Assembly (NCBI RefSeq): GCF_027887165.1
Contig: NC_077228.1
Location: 425,915,535-425,979,534 of the forward strand
DNA length: 64,000 bases
Direction: 5' to 3'
Source: Monodelphis domestica
Taxonomy: Eukaryota; Chordata; Mammalia; Didelphimorphia; Didelphidae
Positions within the stretch are counted from its first letter, which is position 1. Every line of letters begins with the position of its first letter. The translations under genes and the position numbers were made by a program. The notes below the pieces were generated by a model that saw only the letters and a list, made by a program, of their open reading frames with translations, had not been told where the DNA came from and ran no database searches. Of the stretch, positions 46,301-59,869 are shown piece after piece.

Positions 46301-47127
46301 GGTCAATAGACTTAATGATAGGCTTTTTATTGGAGTCCCACAGTTCCTAAGGTACTAGGATGTATCGCTTCAATTTTCAGATTTTATTGTTTTCTTTTTC
46401 CTGAATCCTATTTAGTTATTCTATTTTTTATAGTCCAGTGTCAGATATACTCCCAGTCCCTTGCTCAAATCTCAGTCTTTTATTCACCTCAGATGCTCTA
46501 ACCAGAGCCCAAGGGCAATTCTGCCACTGCAACAGCAAGTAGTCTTCCTCCCCTGTGGCACTACCCAGGAACTCCTCTTTCCAGGCAGTAACCAAAGCTG
46601 ATGGGACCCTAGCCCCTAATCAACCACATTCACCAGTGCAAGCTCCTTAGTCACTCTTCCTGTCCTACTGTTGTAGCTCAGGATAGAGCAGGTATCTAGT
46701 ATACATTCCATGCCTGTAGATTCTGTGGTGTCTATTCCTTCAATCCTCAGCTATGGGCCATCAGGGGTTTTTGGTGCCAAGGCTGCCACAGATGCTGCTG
46801 GGCCCTCCATCTTCAGATTCCAGTGGTATCTTTGGGTATGATCAACAAATAAGATAAAGTTTCCAATCCTACTCCCAGGGAATGCCTTGTTGATTTCCCT
46901 CTATTTGCTTAGTTCTTGCTCCCAGGGCCTGTGGTGGTGGGACTGAGGCTACTGAAGTCAGAAACCTTCCTCCCTAGTTATTCCTGACTATTCAGCATCA
47001 GTCCTGAGTAATGTCTGTTTTTGCCACTATTAACATTGAATCTCGGGAGTTATTTTTTTAATCATTTGTGGAGGTATTAAGTTGGTGAGGAAGCATTACA
47101 CTCTACTTTGTCATCTTCCCACAATGC
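43330..47127 (-). mobile_element. Old L1, minus strand, internally deleted
   Basis: The left part (43,330-43,960) resembles a reversed old L1 3' end (ATTCAGCCATTTCTTACAAT, CAAAGCTTCCAGCAACATTT). From about 44,050 it is reversed ORF2 endonuclease: peptide KVRGWSKIYCASTDSEK (44,510 side) parallels RVRGCSQISRASTDKKK-type sequence of the younger L1. 44,580-45,400 is the ORF1-ORF2 spacer and ORF1 end, 45,650-46,260 reversed ORF1 with its coiled-coil-like T/A-rich complement, 46,440-47,127 a GC-richer 5' UTR ending at GAAGATGACAAAGTAGAGTG read on the minus strand, like the AAGATGGCAGTGTAGAGGC start of the 31.4-kb copy. Reverse transcriptase sequence is missing. Confidence 0.65.
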
Positions 47128-47134
47128 ATCTCCA

Positions 47135-47342
47135 CATTTAGCCTTGATGTCAAGAGAACCTTTCCTAAAGTTGTTCAGAAGTGGAATGACTTGCCTTTAG
47201 AGATGGTTGCTTCCTTTTCCTTAGAGGACCTCAAACCGGGGCTAGGTAATATTTTGTTGGGTATGTTATCATGGAGATTCTTTAATAGATTAGAATAGAT
47301 GACTGTTGAGGTCCCTGCCAACTTTCAGATTCTGAGAAATAT
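47135..47342 (+). mobile_element. CR1/L3 LINE 3' end, right part
   Basis: TTTAGCCTTGATGTCAAGAG, AGTTGTTCAGAAGTGGAATG, AGAGGACCTCAAACCGGGGC and GTCCCTGCCAACTTTCAGAT are the terminal section of CR1/L3 and follow directly on the part ending at 42,674. About 4.46 kb of L1 sequence separates the halves. Confidence 0.8.
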
Positions 47343-47359
47343 GTAGAGAATCAATAAGA

Positions 47360-48160
47360 ATGGTCAAATGTTAATATTGGAAGGATGATATATGGAATTG
47401 GAGGAATTAGTGAAAGTTTCATATAGAAAATGGTACTTGAACTTCATTTTGAGACAGGAACAAGATTCTCTGAAATAATGATAAAAGTATGCTTTCTAGA
47501 AAAGGGGCATAGACACTGCAAAGCTATAAAGATCAAGGATTATCTATGTAAAACAGAGAGATATCAAATGTGACCGGATTTTGTAATATGGGAGTGAAAA
47601 ATATATGATAATACAGGGACAATAACAAGAGCCAGGATGTTAAAGGGCCTTTGCAGAGTTAAAGAGTTATATTTGTGTCTAGAAACAATATGGGGTTCCT
47701 TGAATTTATTGAATAGAGGTCTCACACATTGGGACTTAAGGAAAATAATTTAATAGCATTCTTGAGGATACCCAGGATTGATGAGAGACTTAAAGAAGAA
47801 AAACAAATTAGGAGACTATTGTCATAATCTAAATGAGAGGTGATGAGCACCTTAACTAACAAGGTGACTATATCAGAGAAAGATTTATATGTGAGACACT
47901 GTAGGGTAGGAAATGGTATTTCAAATGGTATATGTTGGCAACTATGTGGAACAAGAGAGAGTAAAGAGTAAAGGATAATGTTACAGTTTTGAACACAGAA
48001 GAAGAAAAGAATTATGGTGATTTTAATATACAAAAAGAAAGTCTAGAAGAAGTTATGTTTGGAGAAAAATAATGAGTTTTTTTAACATGTAGAGTTTAAG
48101 ATGTCTCCAGGACATTCAGTTTATAATGTTTGATAGATAGTTACATAAGATTAATTTTCA
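47360..48160 (+). repeat. Old dispersed repeat, long copy
   Basis: Ordered phrases: ACTTGAACTTCATTTTGAGA, ACAATATGGGGTTCCTTGAA, TTAGGAGACTATTGTCATAA, GAGAGGTGATGAGCACCTTA and GTAGAGTTTAAGATGTCTCC. These match in order a widely dispersed old mammalian repeat that I cannot name with certainty. A 103-codon minus-strand frame (48,033-47,722) is antisense to it and is taken as chance. Confidence 0.5.
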
Positions 48161-48244
48161 GGAGAAAAACTAAGACTAAACAGATAAAAATTTTAGATAC
48201 TAATTAAACCATAGAAGCTAACAAGATCATTAAACCTAAAGTCT

Positions 48245-48445
48245 TTGACTCCATATGAGTAAAAGAACATGGAATCATTGGATCATAGAACTGGAACAAG
48301 AAGAGAGCTAACACATTAGCTATTTTTACCTTACTTTGAATATCAGAAAAAACAAAGAGAGATCAAGGGATTTGCCCAAGGTCATAAGGGAGAAAATAGT
48401 AGCATTGAGACTAAGTTCACTTCTTGAGTTCCTAAGACTTTATCT
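48245..48445 (+). repeat. MIR-like relic
   Basis: GAATCATTGGATCATAGAAC, TGGAACAAGAAGAGAGCTAA and GGATTTGCCCAAGGTCATAA follow the 'tcatagaatttagagctgg… acttgcccaaggtcacac' order. Confidence 0.5.
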
Positions 48446-51095
48446 AAATATCAGTCTTCCTGGATGTGTAGTTCAACATAAATTGTGCTTTGTGTTATAC
48501 TGTCTATATGATTTTGCTTGGAGGAGATGAAGTCATATGGTTGAATCAAAATGAACTGTGCTTTTCAGAATTCCTGGGTTTAGATCAACCTATATCAAGT
48601 CTGGAGATGTCTGAGTCTAAGACAAGCTGCCAAAAGAAAGATGTGATGTAAATTTTATTCCCTATTGTTTCATTTCTTATATTGATTCTATGCTAAATCA
48701 AATGCTGAATACAGTATCCAAGGCAGCTTGTCAATTTTTGTGAGGATCTGAGGGGAGTGAATTCCATTATACTATGGTCATGTAATCAGAATTCAGTTAA
48801 ACAGGGTAAATCAAAAATATATACATTTTTCCCATAGTTGGGTGTGCAGAGCTACCCTGATTGGGTAAATCCACCCTACTATATACCTCTATAGAACAAG
48901 TCAGCAAACAATGACTAACTAGAAAGAAGCAGTGATATGGAAGGTTGTTCTCTCTATGAGAAATGCAGAGAGGTTGGCATGTATCCAGAATTTCCATTCA
49001 ATCTAGTAGAGGGCTGTGGCTTTCAGGATGATCATGAGACTGATCCAGCACTTGAGACCTTTTGCTCAATAAGAGCATGCTAGTGACTAACAGCTTCTCT
49101 AGTGGTAAATTACAATTAAGTATTAGCTTAATCAATAGGTACATTTCTATTTGAGTCAAGGAAAAATATAAGGCTAGGGACCTCTGAGTATATCTTGGTG
49201 GATTTTAAGAGAAAATAAGAAAGTTGAGCTGAATGTCACTGGAAACAGTAATATTTTTATGATAAATTGATCAATTTTGAGTCACTATTCTAGACTTGAG
49301 ACACTTCTATCAAACAGAAGATAAAAGTCAAAGAGAAATCATTTGTAAATGTGACAGATGAGAGCTTCTCTTAAAGTTTTATTTTGAGAAGGGAAGTTAA
49401 ATTTGCTCATCTCTTAGGGTGGTCCATAGTGCAGCTACGTAAGGTCTAGTAACAACTGGTAAAGATCCTTTTTCAGGAAAAGGTATTCTTGCTGACCATC
49501 ATCAGCAAGACCATGGCAAGAGAATGGAATATATCACTTAAAATAAGCAGGGCTATAACTAGAAATTCTTATACACATGTTATATTCAACTGGCATAGGA
49601 GTGACAACCAAATTTACCCTGGTTAAATTCCATCACGCAGTGAGAGCGGTGAACTGACCTCCAAAGAATCTGGCCCTTATATCTTTTTCAGAAAAAGAGT
49701 AGGAGAAGCAACAGATAGGGGAAGGTATGAGGAGGAACCTGTTTATTAGACTCCAGGAGAAAGTTTTTGTAGTTTTGAATCCCTTGAGGTAACTACCCAG
49801 TATAAGATGAAGAAGAATGAAACATTTTGCTGTGCATTCAGCAGAGTTGAATGTGTGTGGGGGAGGTGGGGTGTGAGGGGAGGGTTTTGGAAGGGAAGAT
49901 GCAGGAGAATGCCTCTAGATGTTGGAGTCCTAGAGTCTCACTCTAGTTGTGGCTCTGTAGCCATACATTGGAAGGCATTCAGTTGCAAGCTCCATCACAA
50001 AAAAATGGGTCTCTAAGAATGAAGCCAAGTCACGACTGTTATACAAGGGATGCTATGCATGCGAAGTGGGACAATCTGGAAGCTAATGGCATTTTCCAGT
50101 TGCTATTCTCTGTTCTGCAGGAAAAATGTTTTTTATCTTGAGCATTTGCGATACATTCATAGAAGATGAAATGAGTTAATGGTTATCCTTTGGGGGTTAG
50201 GTTACACAGCCCAACTCCCTCACAATGATCTGCAATAACAGACTAGCAATGCCCTTAACTTTTGTAGAGAAATATCCTTCCTCAGATGCCTTTTATGACA
50301 CCTTCTTGCCAAAGTGGCCTTTTGCCAGACACACAAGCTTGGGCTTTTTTCACTATTTATTCCCTGCTAATGCTCCTCTGAATTGAGCCCAAACTATAGT
50401 TTGCCTTTTCCCAGGGTTTTATTATTTTTTTCCCTTCAATTCCTTGGCATCATTTGCTTAGGCTATTGACAGATCTCTCTGTCCTGCCATTCTCTTTGGC
50501 TTGGAAGAGCCTGAGTCATTTATGTGCATTTAGAGATAGCTTTGGATGCAGACCTGCTACAGCACAAGGCAATCTGATGATGAAGTACCCCAACTCATTT
50601 ACACTTGTACTGAACAATATCATCCACTTGTCACAGGCTCATTTCTCAGGAAAAGCAGTTTGGAGAGCTGTCCCTGGTGCTGCAGTTGGATGCTTTTGCT
50701 ATTGCCTTTCAACTATCCCCTTTATTTTTTGTCAGTAAATTATACACAAGTATTCTGGTTTGTCTTTGCACATTCTCTCCCAATATTAGGGAATATTCCA
50801 GGCACAGTATATAGAAAGGAGTGTAAATTTTGCTATATAATGCTAATAATAGGAATGGGGAAGAATGAACTATGTGTTTTAACTTTTGATTTAAAGGATG
50901 CTATAGCCCAAAGATTTGATATAGTTTATGATACAATTGAAAGAGCATGAGCTCATTCATGGAACATATGCAGGTTTCTAGTTGAATATACTAGCTCCTA
51001 AGCAACACAGGACCTAATTGTTGATCATGGAAAGGATAAGGAGAAGAGGGACTGGTCCTGTGATTTCACTGGTTTAGAGAACTTTCAGATGAGTC
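48446..51095. other. Long unrecognised non-coding stretch
   Basis: About 2.6 kb with no repeat family or gene recognised. Overlapping plus-strand frames at 50,454-50,950 (94 and 134 codons) have no motif I know and no supporting codon pattern. A GGGG-rich stretch lies at 49,858-49,895. Confidence 0.5.
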
Positions 51096-51099
51096 ATAG

Positions 51100-51540
51100 C
51101 ATTGGGTCTTCAGTTAGGAGGTTCTAAGTCCAAATCCTTAGGCATTTACCATGTGACCCTGGACAAGTCACTTAACTAATCACTTTTTTCCACTAGAAAT
51201 GAATTCTCAGACTACAAAGGCTCAAGAAAACAATACCATGCCACATACACTCCTAACTAGTTACAATCACTACATATATAGATGGTAAAGAACAAGACCA
51301 CAGGTAACAGAAGAAAAAATATTAGAAACACAATTGAAGTGTTATGAATTTCATAGATCCTTCCCTGCACACTTACACATTGCCTCATATGTGTACATTT
51401 CAATCCCTTAATAGATTATAAACTTTTTCAGAATAGAGATTGCTTTTTTCATTTTTCTTTGTATTTTAGCACTTGATGAAGTACCTTGTACATAGTAAGA
51501 ACTTAGTATTAACACTTGTTGCATTGGCTTGGGGACTGCA
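51100..51540 (+). repeat. MIR-like relic and L2 3' end
   Basis: GTGACCCTGGACAAGTCACT (51,154) is a MIR/CORE-SINE core. ATCCTTCCCTGCACACTTAC, ATAGATTATAAACTTTTTCA, TTTGTATTTTAGCACTTGAT and CTTGTACATAGTAAGAACTT (51,356-51,512) form an L2 terminus. Nothing recognised in 51,541-52,515. Confidence 0.55.
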
Positions 51541-52519
51541 TTATGACACTTGAGGGCTGAGCAGGTTTTAGCAGTAGTTCAAAAGGGGTCAGGTACTTAC
51601 TTCTGCACTAGAGGATATAGGTGGAGGCCCAGATCCTCCCAACTGAGATCCTCCATTCCCAAGTTTTTATGCTGGGAGGGGAGAAGTGTAGGACTAGGAG
51701 ACTGAAGCAGTTCCAGATTTTGGTGTCTGATTGCCAGAAACCCCAATGTCTAGAAAGATAGAGGGTACATACATTCACTGGTCATATGCCAAAACATTCT
51801 TAAAGCAAATAGCAGAGATTATTTTAAAGCGTGAATTAAATAAATAAGATCACCCCAAAGCTAATAAGATTCAATTGTGAATTTCAAAAGATGTTTCTAT
51901 AATGTTACATAGATAGAATACTTAAATGTCAAGATCCGATGCATCATTGAAAGATTCTAGGTCATATAGTTAAAATATATGTTTACTGAGAGAAGTGAAC
52001 TGATGAACTGTACTAGCCTTAGGAACATGCAAATAAACATACTGACTTCTGTTCATAGAGGACAATAATGAATTGTTTTGGCAAATACAATAATATATGT
52101 CTTTTTCCTGATGATTTGGCACATTTTGTACCTTGAATTGATGTGTTCCTCATTTACCTTGGAACAGAATATGAGTTCCAACCATTTTCAACATTATTCC
52201 TTTTTAAAAGGGCATTTCCCATTTCCTCTTAAAAAACATTAAAAAGTCTTCTTTTTGTCTCAGTCATAACAAAACCCCACTTTTCCACTGACAAAAATAG
52301 CAAATCAAGAAATTTAAACCATTTGGTTTCCATCGTCCAGACAATTGAAGCAAAAGAGGGTTGGGAGGATAACTGCCTTGGTATCCTACTTGAAACCTTC
52401 CCATTAATTTATTTTCAGAAACACTGGCTCTCATAGGTTGTACAAAAGGCACTCCTTCAACTACAATATATGATGACATTTCCCCAATACAATTGCTATC
52501 CATTTAGTAGAATGGGAAA

Positions 52520-53045
<526 letters not shown>

Positions 53046-53420
53046 ATTATCAATCCATTACCGGCCACTTCTGTTGGAAGAAGGGCCACAATACGATAGA
53101 GTGTAGAGCTTTTATCAAGATTATAGGAAGGAATACACAGTTTAATAACAACTACAGAAGTGATAATTATAGAAATAAATATAATTATGACAATGCAAAC
53201 CACAAATTTAGCAATTATGACTATAGGAATAGATATTGGGAAAATGATAACTCAAATCAAATGACTCCACAACAATATATAAAAAATGGTGCTCATCCAA
53301 AAAATACTCAAGGTGCTAATACCCCTCATGGGGATGCCCTTCAGGGGGGTGCCTTTCAGGGGGCTGCCCAAGGAACTTCCCAAACACTATGAAGGTTTCC
53401 GGGGGGGGGGGGGGCTGGGG
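53046..53420 (+). pseudogene. Retroviral gag end (nucleocapsid zinc-knuckle region), fossil
   Basis: A zinc-knuckle-like CWKKGHNTIEC stretch followed by an asparagine/tyrosine-rich and then glycine/proline-rich tail, as in the nucleocapsid end of Gag, which binds genomic RNA. Only the last part of gag remains, right beside the inverted LTR fragment. A run of G lies at about 53,401. Confidence 0.6.
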
Positions 53421-53518
53421 CACAGGAATCAGAGGATACAACCTTTTATTTTCCAAACCCTGATATCCTACTACCTGTTGTCCCTATCCACTACCACCCC
53501 TATACTAATGAACCCCAT

Positions 53519-54034
53519 GTGACTTTAAAGGTGGGTAATGCCTATTATATTTGTCTATTAGACACTGGAGCTTCCTGGTCTGTATTAAAGAGAACACCTG
53601 ATTTACAATGTTATTCTGTTGGCTCAGAGAATGTAATAGGAGTATCAGGAATACCCCAAAGAGTTAAAAGACTTCCCTCTAAAATGGTGTCTGTAGGACC
53701 CCTAGAGGTGCAACATTCCTTCTTTTTAATGCCTGACTCCCCTTTAAATTTTCTGGGGAGGGACCTTCTATGCAAACTCAGAGTCACAATAACTTCCTCC
53801 CCAGACGGTTCCATATCACTGGAAGTACCGGAGGAATCTTTAAATTTACTCCCTGTAATTCTCTTGGAGAGTCAGGAGGAAAAAGAGCATTCCACCTTTG
53901 CAATACCTGAAGATATACCGGAGTCTCTTTGGGCCACTTCTTCTTCCGATGTAGGCTTACTTAAGTCGGCTGTTCCTGTGCAGATAAAAACTAAATCTAG
54001 CACACCTCCTTCCATTCCTCAATATCCCCTCTAA
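53519..54034 (+). pseudogene. Retroviral aspartic protease region, fossil
   Basis: The active-site motif LLDTGASWSVL occurs near 53,550, followed by a flap-like VIGVSGIPQRV and the C-terminal NFLGRDLLCKL, the three landmarks of a retroviral protease, which cleaves Gag and Pol precursors. Proline-rich sequence leading to the polymerase follows. It belongs to the fossil above. Confidence 0.75.
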
Positions 54035-54049
54035 AAAGAGGCAATTGAG

Positions 54050-54916
54050 GGAATTACTACAGTAATTAATTCATTAATTGCACAGGGAATAATAATCACT
54101 TGGAAATCTGAATACAACACACCCATCCTGGCCATTAAAAAACCAAAAAGAGGGCCGGATGGCAAACACCTCTACAGATTCATGCAGGATTTGAGGCCTG
54201 TGAACAATAATGTTATAAAGAGACACTTTGTAGTTTCCAACATCAATACTATTATTTCTTCTATTCCTAGCACAGCTACATACTTTACAGTAGTAGACTT
54301 GTGCTCAGCCTTCTTTTCCATACCCATACATGAGAACTCCAGGCATATCTTTGCTTTCACCTGGCAGAGCCGTAAATGCTCCTGGAGTCGTTTGCCACTA
54401 GGTTTCTTAGACAGCCCAAGCTTATTTGTGCAAATTTTGAGGCAAGATACAGATAATATAAAATTAAAAAACAGCAAATTAATCAAATACATAGATGATC
54501 TATTCTTGGCTTCAGCAGATGTGGAAGCATGTCAGGAAGATAGCAAACACTTTCTTTTTGAATTGCACAAAAGAGGGCATAAGATCTCAAAGGATAAGGT
54601 TCAGTGGTGCCTCCCAAAAGTAGAATATTTGGGGTTCATCCTGACTGCAGGTGCCCACTTTATTTCTCCCAAACAAATTGAGAATATTCAAAATTTAAGA
54701 GCTCCTACCACAAAGAAACAGTTGAGAGCAATTTTGAGAGCAAGAGGGTTTTGTAGACAATGGATACCTTGCTATGGGGAAATTATTAAACCCCTTATAG
54801 CACTAACAAGGAATTTGGTCCCTGAACCCCTCAAATTAGAACCAGAACACCTGTCAGCTCTATCAGATCTAAAAAAGGCTATCCTGTCTCTCCCCGTTCT
54901 AGGCATCCCAGATTAA
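54050..54916 (+). pseudogene. Retroviral reverse transcriptase region, fossil
   Basis: Polymerase landmarks in order: DLRPVNNNVI, VVDLCSAFFSIPI, RLPLGFLDSPSLF and the catalytic KYIDDLFLAS near 54,490, then VEYLGFILTAG and RGFCRQWIP. These are the palm motifs of a class I retroviral polymerase, which copies RNA to DNA. Confidence 0.85.
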
Positions 54917-54931
54917 AACAAGTCATTTAAT

Positions 54932-55905
54932 TTGTATGTACATGAGCAAAGAGGGGTAGCTTCAGGTGTTTTAACTCAGACTCAGCGACCAGTTGCTTAT
55001 TATTTTGCCCAACTAAACCCAGTAGCATCAGGAACACCACAATGTCTTAGAGGAGTAGCTGCTACAGCCTTACTAATGACAAAAAACATTGATCTAGTAT
55101 TGGGATGCCCATTAACAATTATGTGCCCACATGAGGTAGAAGCATTGTTGCTAAGACATAGAACACAGACATTCTCTGATCAGCAAATTAGAAGGTATGA
55201 AATAACCTTGTTAAACAATGAAAACATTACCTTGAAGCACTGTTCAACTCTTAAACCTGCCACCTTGCTTCCAGATTTACCAACATCAGGAGAACCATTA
55301 CATAGCTGTGAAACACTAGTGTTCATGGCAGAAAAGCCTTGAGATGATCTCTTTGACACTCCCTTAAACAACTTAGATCTGGTCTTATTTACTGATGGTT
55401 CTTTTTTATGAGAGATGGCATATGCTACAGTGGAGCTGCTGTAGTCTCAGAATTTGCCACTGAGTGGTCAGCTTCACTGCCCTCTAATATCAGTGGTCAA
55501 GGGGCAGAACTCATAGCTCTGAAACATGCCTGTATAATTGCCAAGGGTAAAAAGGCAACAATTTATACGGATTCTAGATATGCTTTTGGCATTTGTCAAT
55601 CAGTTGGGATGCTATGGCTCCAGAGAGGATTTTTAACCTCAGCTGAAAAATCCATAGCTAATGCAGAAATTATTAATGAAGTTCTTTCTGCTCTCAAACT
55701 TCCTGAAACCCTAGCTATAGTTCATTGCTCTGCCCATACAAGTGGCTCTGACCCTGTCTCTATGGGAAATGACCAAGCAGATACTGCTGCAAAGCTAGCA
55801 GCCATAGAAGGACCTGGATTAATTTTAACATTAACAACCACTGATGATTTAAATTTATCACTTTCCTGTAATGAAAAGGAAGTGGAAAAATGGAAACAAA
55901 AATTT
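54932..55905 (+). pseudogene. Retroviral connection and RNase H region, fossil
   Basis: The connection part has GVLTQTQRPVAYYFAQLNPV and CPHEVEALLL, and the RNase H part has GAELIALKHACIIAKGKKAT, IYTDSRYAFGIC and IVHCSAHTSG with a following GNDQAD, the acidic and histidine landmarks of the fold that removes the RNA template. Closely gammaretrovirus-like in order. Fossil. Confidence 0.8.
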
Positions 55906-55929
55906 AAAGCAAAACAATTAATGGAGTAT

Positions 55930-56971
55930 GGGTGTCTTCTGAAGGGAAACCCCTGCTCCCTAGAAGTTTCTATAACCAAATTTGCCAATCTGTTCACCAA
56001 AATAGTCACTTTGGTACCCAGGGCATGGTGGACTCTGTTAAGAGAGTATGGATAGCCCCCGGTATAACTACCATAGCCTCTAAAGTGTGTTCAGCCTGCT
56101 CTACCTGCCAGGCATATAACCAACATGCCTTTCATGGCAGAGGTTTTGTGGGCATCCTCTGGCTTACACACCTTTTGAGCACCTACAGAGATATTTCATA
56201 ACAATGCCAAAGGCCGGACATTATAAATTTTGCCTAGTTTTAGGAGATCAATTGACCAGATGGCTGGAAATATTTCTTGCGACCCAAGCCACAGTGGATT
56301 TTGTTGCTAAGGTGCTTTTAAAAGAAATTATTCCTTGCTTTGGCCTGCCAGCATGTATTGATTCAGATAGAGGAAGTCATTTTACTGATTCTGTCTTAAA
56401 CCAAATATATTCTTGCTTGGGGATAACTCCCAAATTCCATGTTCCATATCATCCCCAGAGCTCAGGCCAAGTTGAAAGGATGAATAAAGAACTTAAAGCT
56501 ATGATTGGCAAATTATGCACTGAGACCCATTTAAAATGGTCTGAAATTCTCCCTCTGGCCCTATATTATCTTAGAAGCAAGCCTAGAGGAGACATACATA
56601 TCTCACCATTTGAGATGCTTTTTGGACATCCACCTATACAAGTTAAGCCTTTCTCCCCAGCATATACATTGCTATTAGGGGGAGATACTACTATTGCTTC
56701 CTATATACACGAATTACAGCATAAACTATGTGAACTCCATGTATCCAGAACTGCAGTACAAGCTGGACCACTAGACTTTTCACTTCAGGACCTGAACCCA
56801 GGAGACAAGGTGTATATTAAGAATTTCCAGCATACTGGAGCAACCCAGCCTTCCTGGGAGGGGCTATTCCAAATATTGTTAATTACTCCAACATCTATAA
56901 AGATTGGAGAGAAGGACTCTTGGATTCATTGCTCACATGTAAAGAGAGCATCTTCTGTTGAGAGTGATTGA
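55930..56971 (+). pseudogene. Retroviral integrase region, fossil
   Basis: Remnant of the zinc-binding N-terminal part (CSACSTCQAYN near 56,100), the catalytic core with LVLGDQLTRW, IDSDRGSHFT and YHPQSSGQVERMNKELK (the D,D-35-E pattern), and a C-terminal module with LNPGDKVYIKNF, WEGLFQILLITPTSIKIG and IHCSHVKRAS, typical of class I elements. It would have joined viral DNA to the chromosome. Fossil. Confidence 0.85.
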
Positions 56972-58344
56972 CTGTATTCTATCACATGCATTGAAGATAA
57001 TAATCCATTGAAAAGTGGATGCTGTTTTTCAAAAATACAGTGAATTCCTGATTTTTACTTCTCTTGCCCTTATTTTTTTATTATTGCCTTTCTTTTTAAT
57101 ATTTGATTTTTCCCCCTTTCCTAATTTCTTGTACAAAAGGTACAAACAATTAAAAAAATTTTCTCTCTCTCTGCAGTAATATAAGTTTAAAATATACATA
57201 CTTGCTATATTTTTAATACAAACCCAAACAGCTTTAGACTGGGACCTGCCATTTATTGATAAAATGTTATGGGACTATGATTAATGTTTGTGTCTGATTC
57301 CAGGAAATGGGATAAAAATAAGGAGCACAGACTTAATCTGAATAGTGCCAAAAGAGCACACAGGAAATACTACTGTGGACTCAATGTTGCGACACTTGAC
57401 ATATGTTAAGTCATAGGACTACCTTGTATCTACCCTCTTTATGAAGTACTCATACAAGTACCAAAATTTGACTATCATGCTGGCTCCCTATATCCCTGAG
57501 AATGAAAAAAGTCAGACCAGGGAATGACACTTCCCTATCAAAATAGAATTCTAGTTCCTTTCCTTCTTATAGTATGGCAACTTCCTGTAGTCTTGGCTGC
57601 AAATGGGTAAGTGAAATATTACTGTATTCTGTCCTACAGACTTGTGGGATAGAAATTACTTTAAATTGGACCTGTACAGGGGTCTATTATGAATTTATTC
57701 TTGCTTACTCAACATTTTATATACATAGATTTTGATATTGTGATTCTGATTTTGAATATTTTTCCTTCCCTTTCTCCCAAAAGTTTAACTTTCTTCCATA
57801 TTTTTCCCTTTATATAATTTTTTTTGTTTTTTTGTTTGTTTTGTTTTTATTGTTTTTGAATTCTTTTAATAACTGACTCATACATCCCCATAACTCAACA
57901 ATGCATTCTGAGCTGAACTGAATGTTTTTTTAACACCCACTTCAGGGGGTGGGGATTGTATTTTAATAAAAATCCAAGATTTTGAAAAGTTTTTTTTTTG
58001 TTTGAGAAAGATCTTAAAAGAAGGAGCTTGCTAACTCCTAAATCCAGAGAATGAACTGTTGCAGAAAGATGCCAGGAAACCTAAATTACATCAAGCTCAA
58101 AAAATGAACGTTGGGGTTTGGTTGATTGTACTGAAGATTGATTGAATTTATTTTTAATGTACACTCTTCTGCCAAAGGGGACTGCCCCCTAATTGGCTTT
58201 TGTCAATGTGCCCAGCAAAACATTGGTTTTGTTGTCTCTCTTTCTCTATCTTTCCTATTTTTCCCTTATCTCTAACTATTGTAATTTCATAGCTGGTATG
58301 TTTACAAGACCCATCAGAGAGACTAGTCTTCCTTGGGTCTCAGG
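56972..58344 (+). other. Region between pol and 3' LTR, no env recognised
   Basis: T-rich and poor in open frames. A 71-codon frame at 58,193-58,408 has a hydrophobic signal-like start (KTLVLLSLFLYLSYF) but crosses the proposed LTR start and matches nothing I know. Two purine tracts could have primed plus-strand synthesis: CAGGGGGTGGGGATTG (57,944) and CTCAGGGGGAATTG (58,339); the second sits directly before TGTGAATTTC and is preferred. Confidence 0.5.
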
Positions 58345-59113
<769 letters not shown>

Positions 59114-59164
59114 ATATCATAGTCTCTGCACCTAAAATTTCTTGCATTCTAATTTATTTGTCAT

Positions 59165-59725
59165 ATAGTTATCAAATTGACATTCCTAAAACAGAGGGTT
59201 GACCATATCATCCTCATTATTAAAAAAATTCAGTGGTCCTTTGCCATTTTTAAGATGAAATACAAAATGTGCTATTTGGCTATTAAAATACTTCAAAACC
59301 TAGCCCTCTCCTACCTTTCCAGTATTCTAACATCTTACTTCTTTGCATGCACTCTGTAATCCAGGGACACTAGCTTCCTTGATATTCCACACATGGTATT
59401 CCATTACCCAACTCCATATATTTTTATTGGCTATCCTCTATTCCTAGAATTATCTCCCTCCTCATCTCTATCTCCAGGCTTCCTTCAAATTTCAGCTAAT
59501 ATTCTACCTTCTATAATTACCCTTTCCCAATTCTTCTAAATGGTAGTATATTTCATCTGAGTTTATCTCAAGTTTACAATGTACCTACCTTATTTTAACA
59601 TAGTTGTTTGCATGCTGTCATCTCCCTTAAACAGTGAATCCTTGAGAGCAGGGACTGATTTTGGCTTTCTTCATATCCCTAATGGTTGCCTGACACAAAG
59701 TAGACATTATGTGTTATTCATTATG
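59165..59725 (+). mobile_element. L2 LINE 3' end
   Basis: GTTGACCATATCATCCTCAT, TTTTAAGATGAAATACAAAA, CTCTCCTACCTTTCCAGTAT, TCCAGGCTTCCTTCAAATTT, GAATCCTTGAGAGCAGGGAC and TTGCCTGACACAAAGTAGAC form the standard order of L2 3' sequence. The region encoded the end of the L2 reverse transcriptase and its 3' UTR; no frame survives. Confidence 0.8.
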
Positions 59726-59869
59726 ACAATGGCAATATCTTCGACAATGATAATCCAACATCATATTGTCCACTTCTTCATAAGTGAAAGATTTTTTTCC
59801 AATGAAGAAGGGTAAATTTTAGATTTAGAGGAAAATTCCATTTATAAGATTTATATCTAGCTCAGTTGA

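Noticed and set aside
47722-48033. 103-codon minus-strand frame as a gene
   Set aside because: Lies antisense within an old dispersed repeat and has no family resemblance.
50454-50950. Overlapping plus-strand frames of 94 and 134 codons as a host gene
   Set aside because: No motif, no convincing codon bias, no splice context, and overlapping frames both equally open; most likely chance.
48446-51095. Hidden novel system in the longest unrecognised stretch
   Set aside because: I looked for clustered frames, repeats and inverted structures on both strands and saw none above background.
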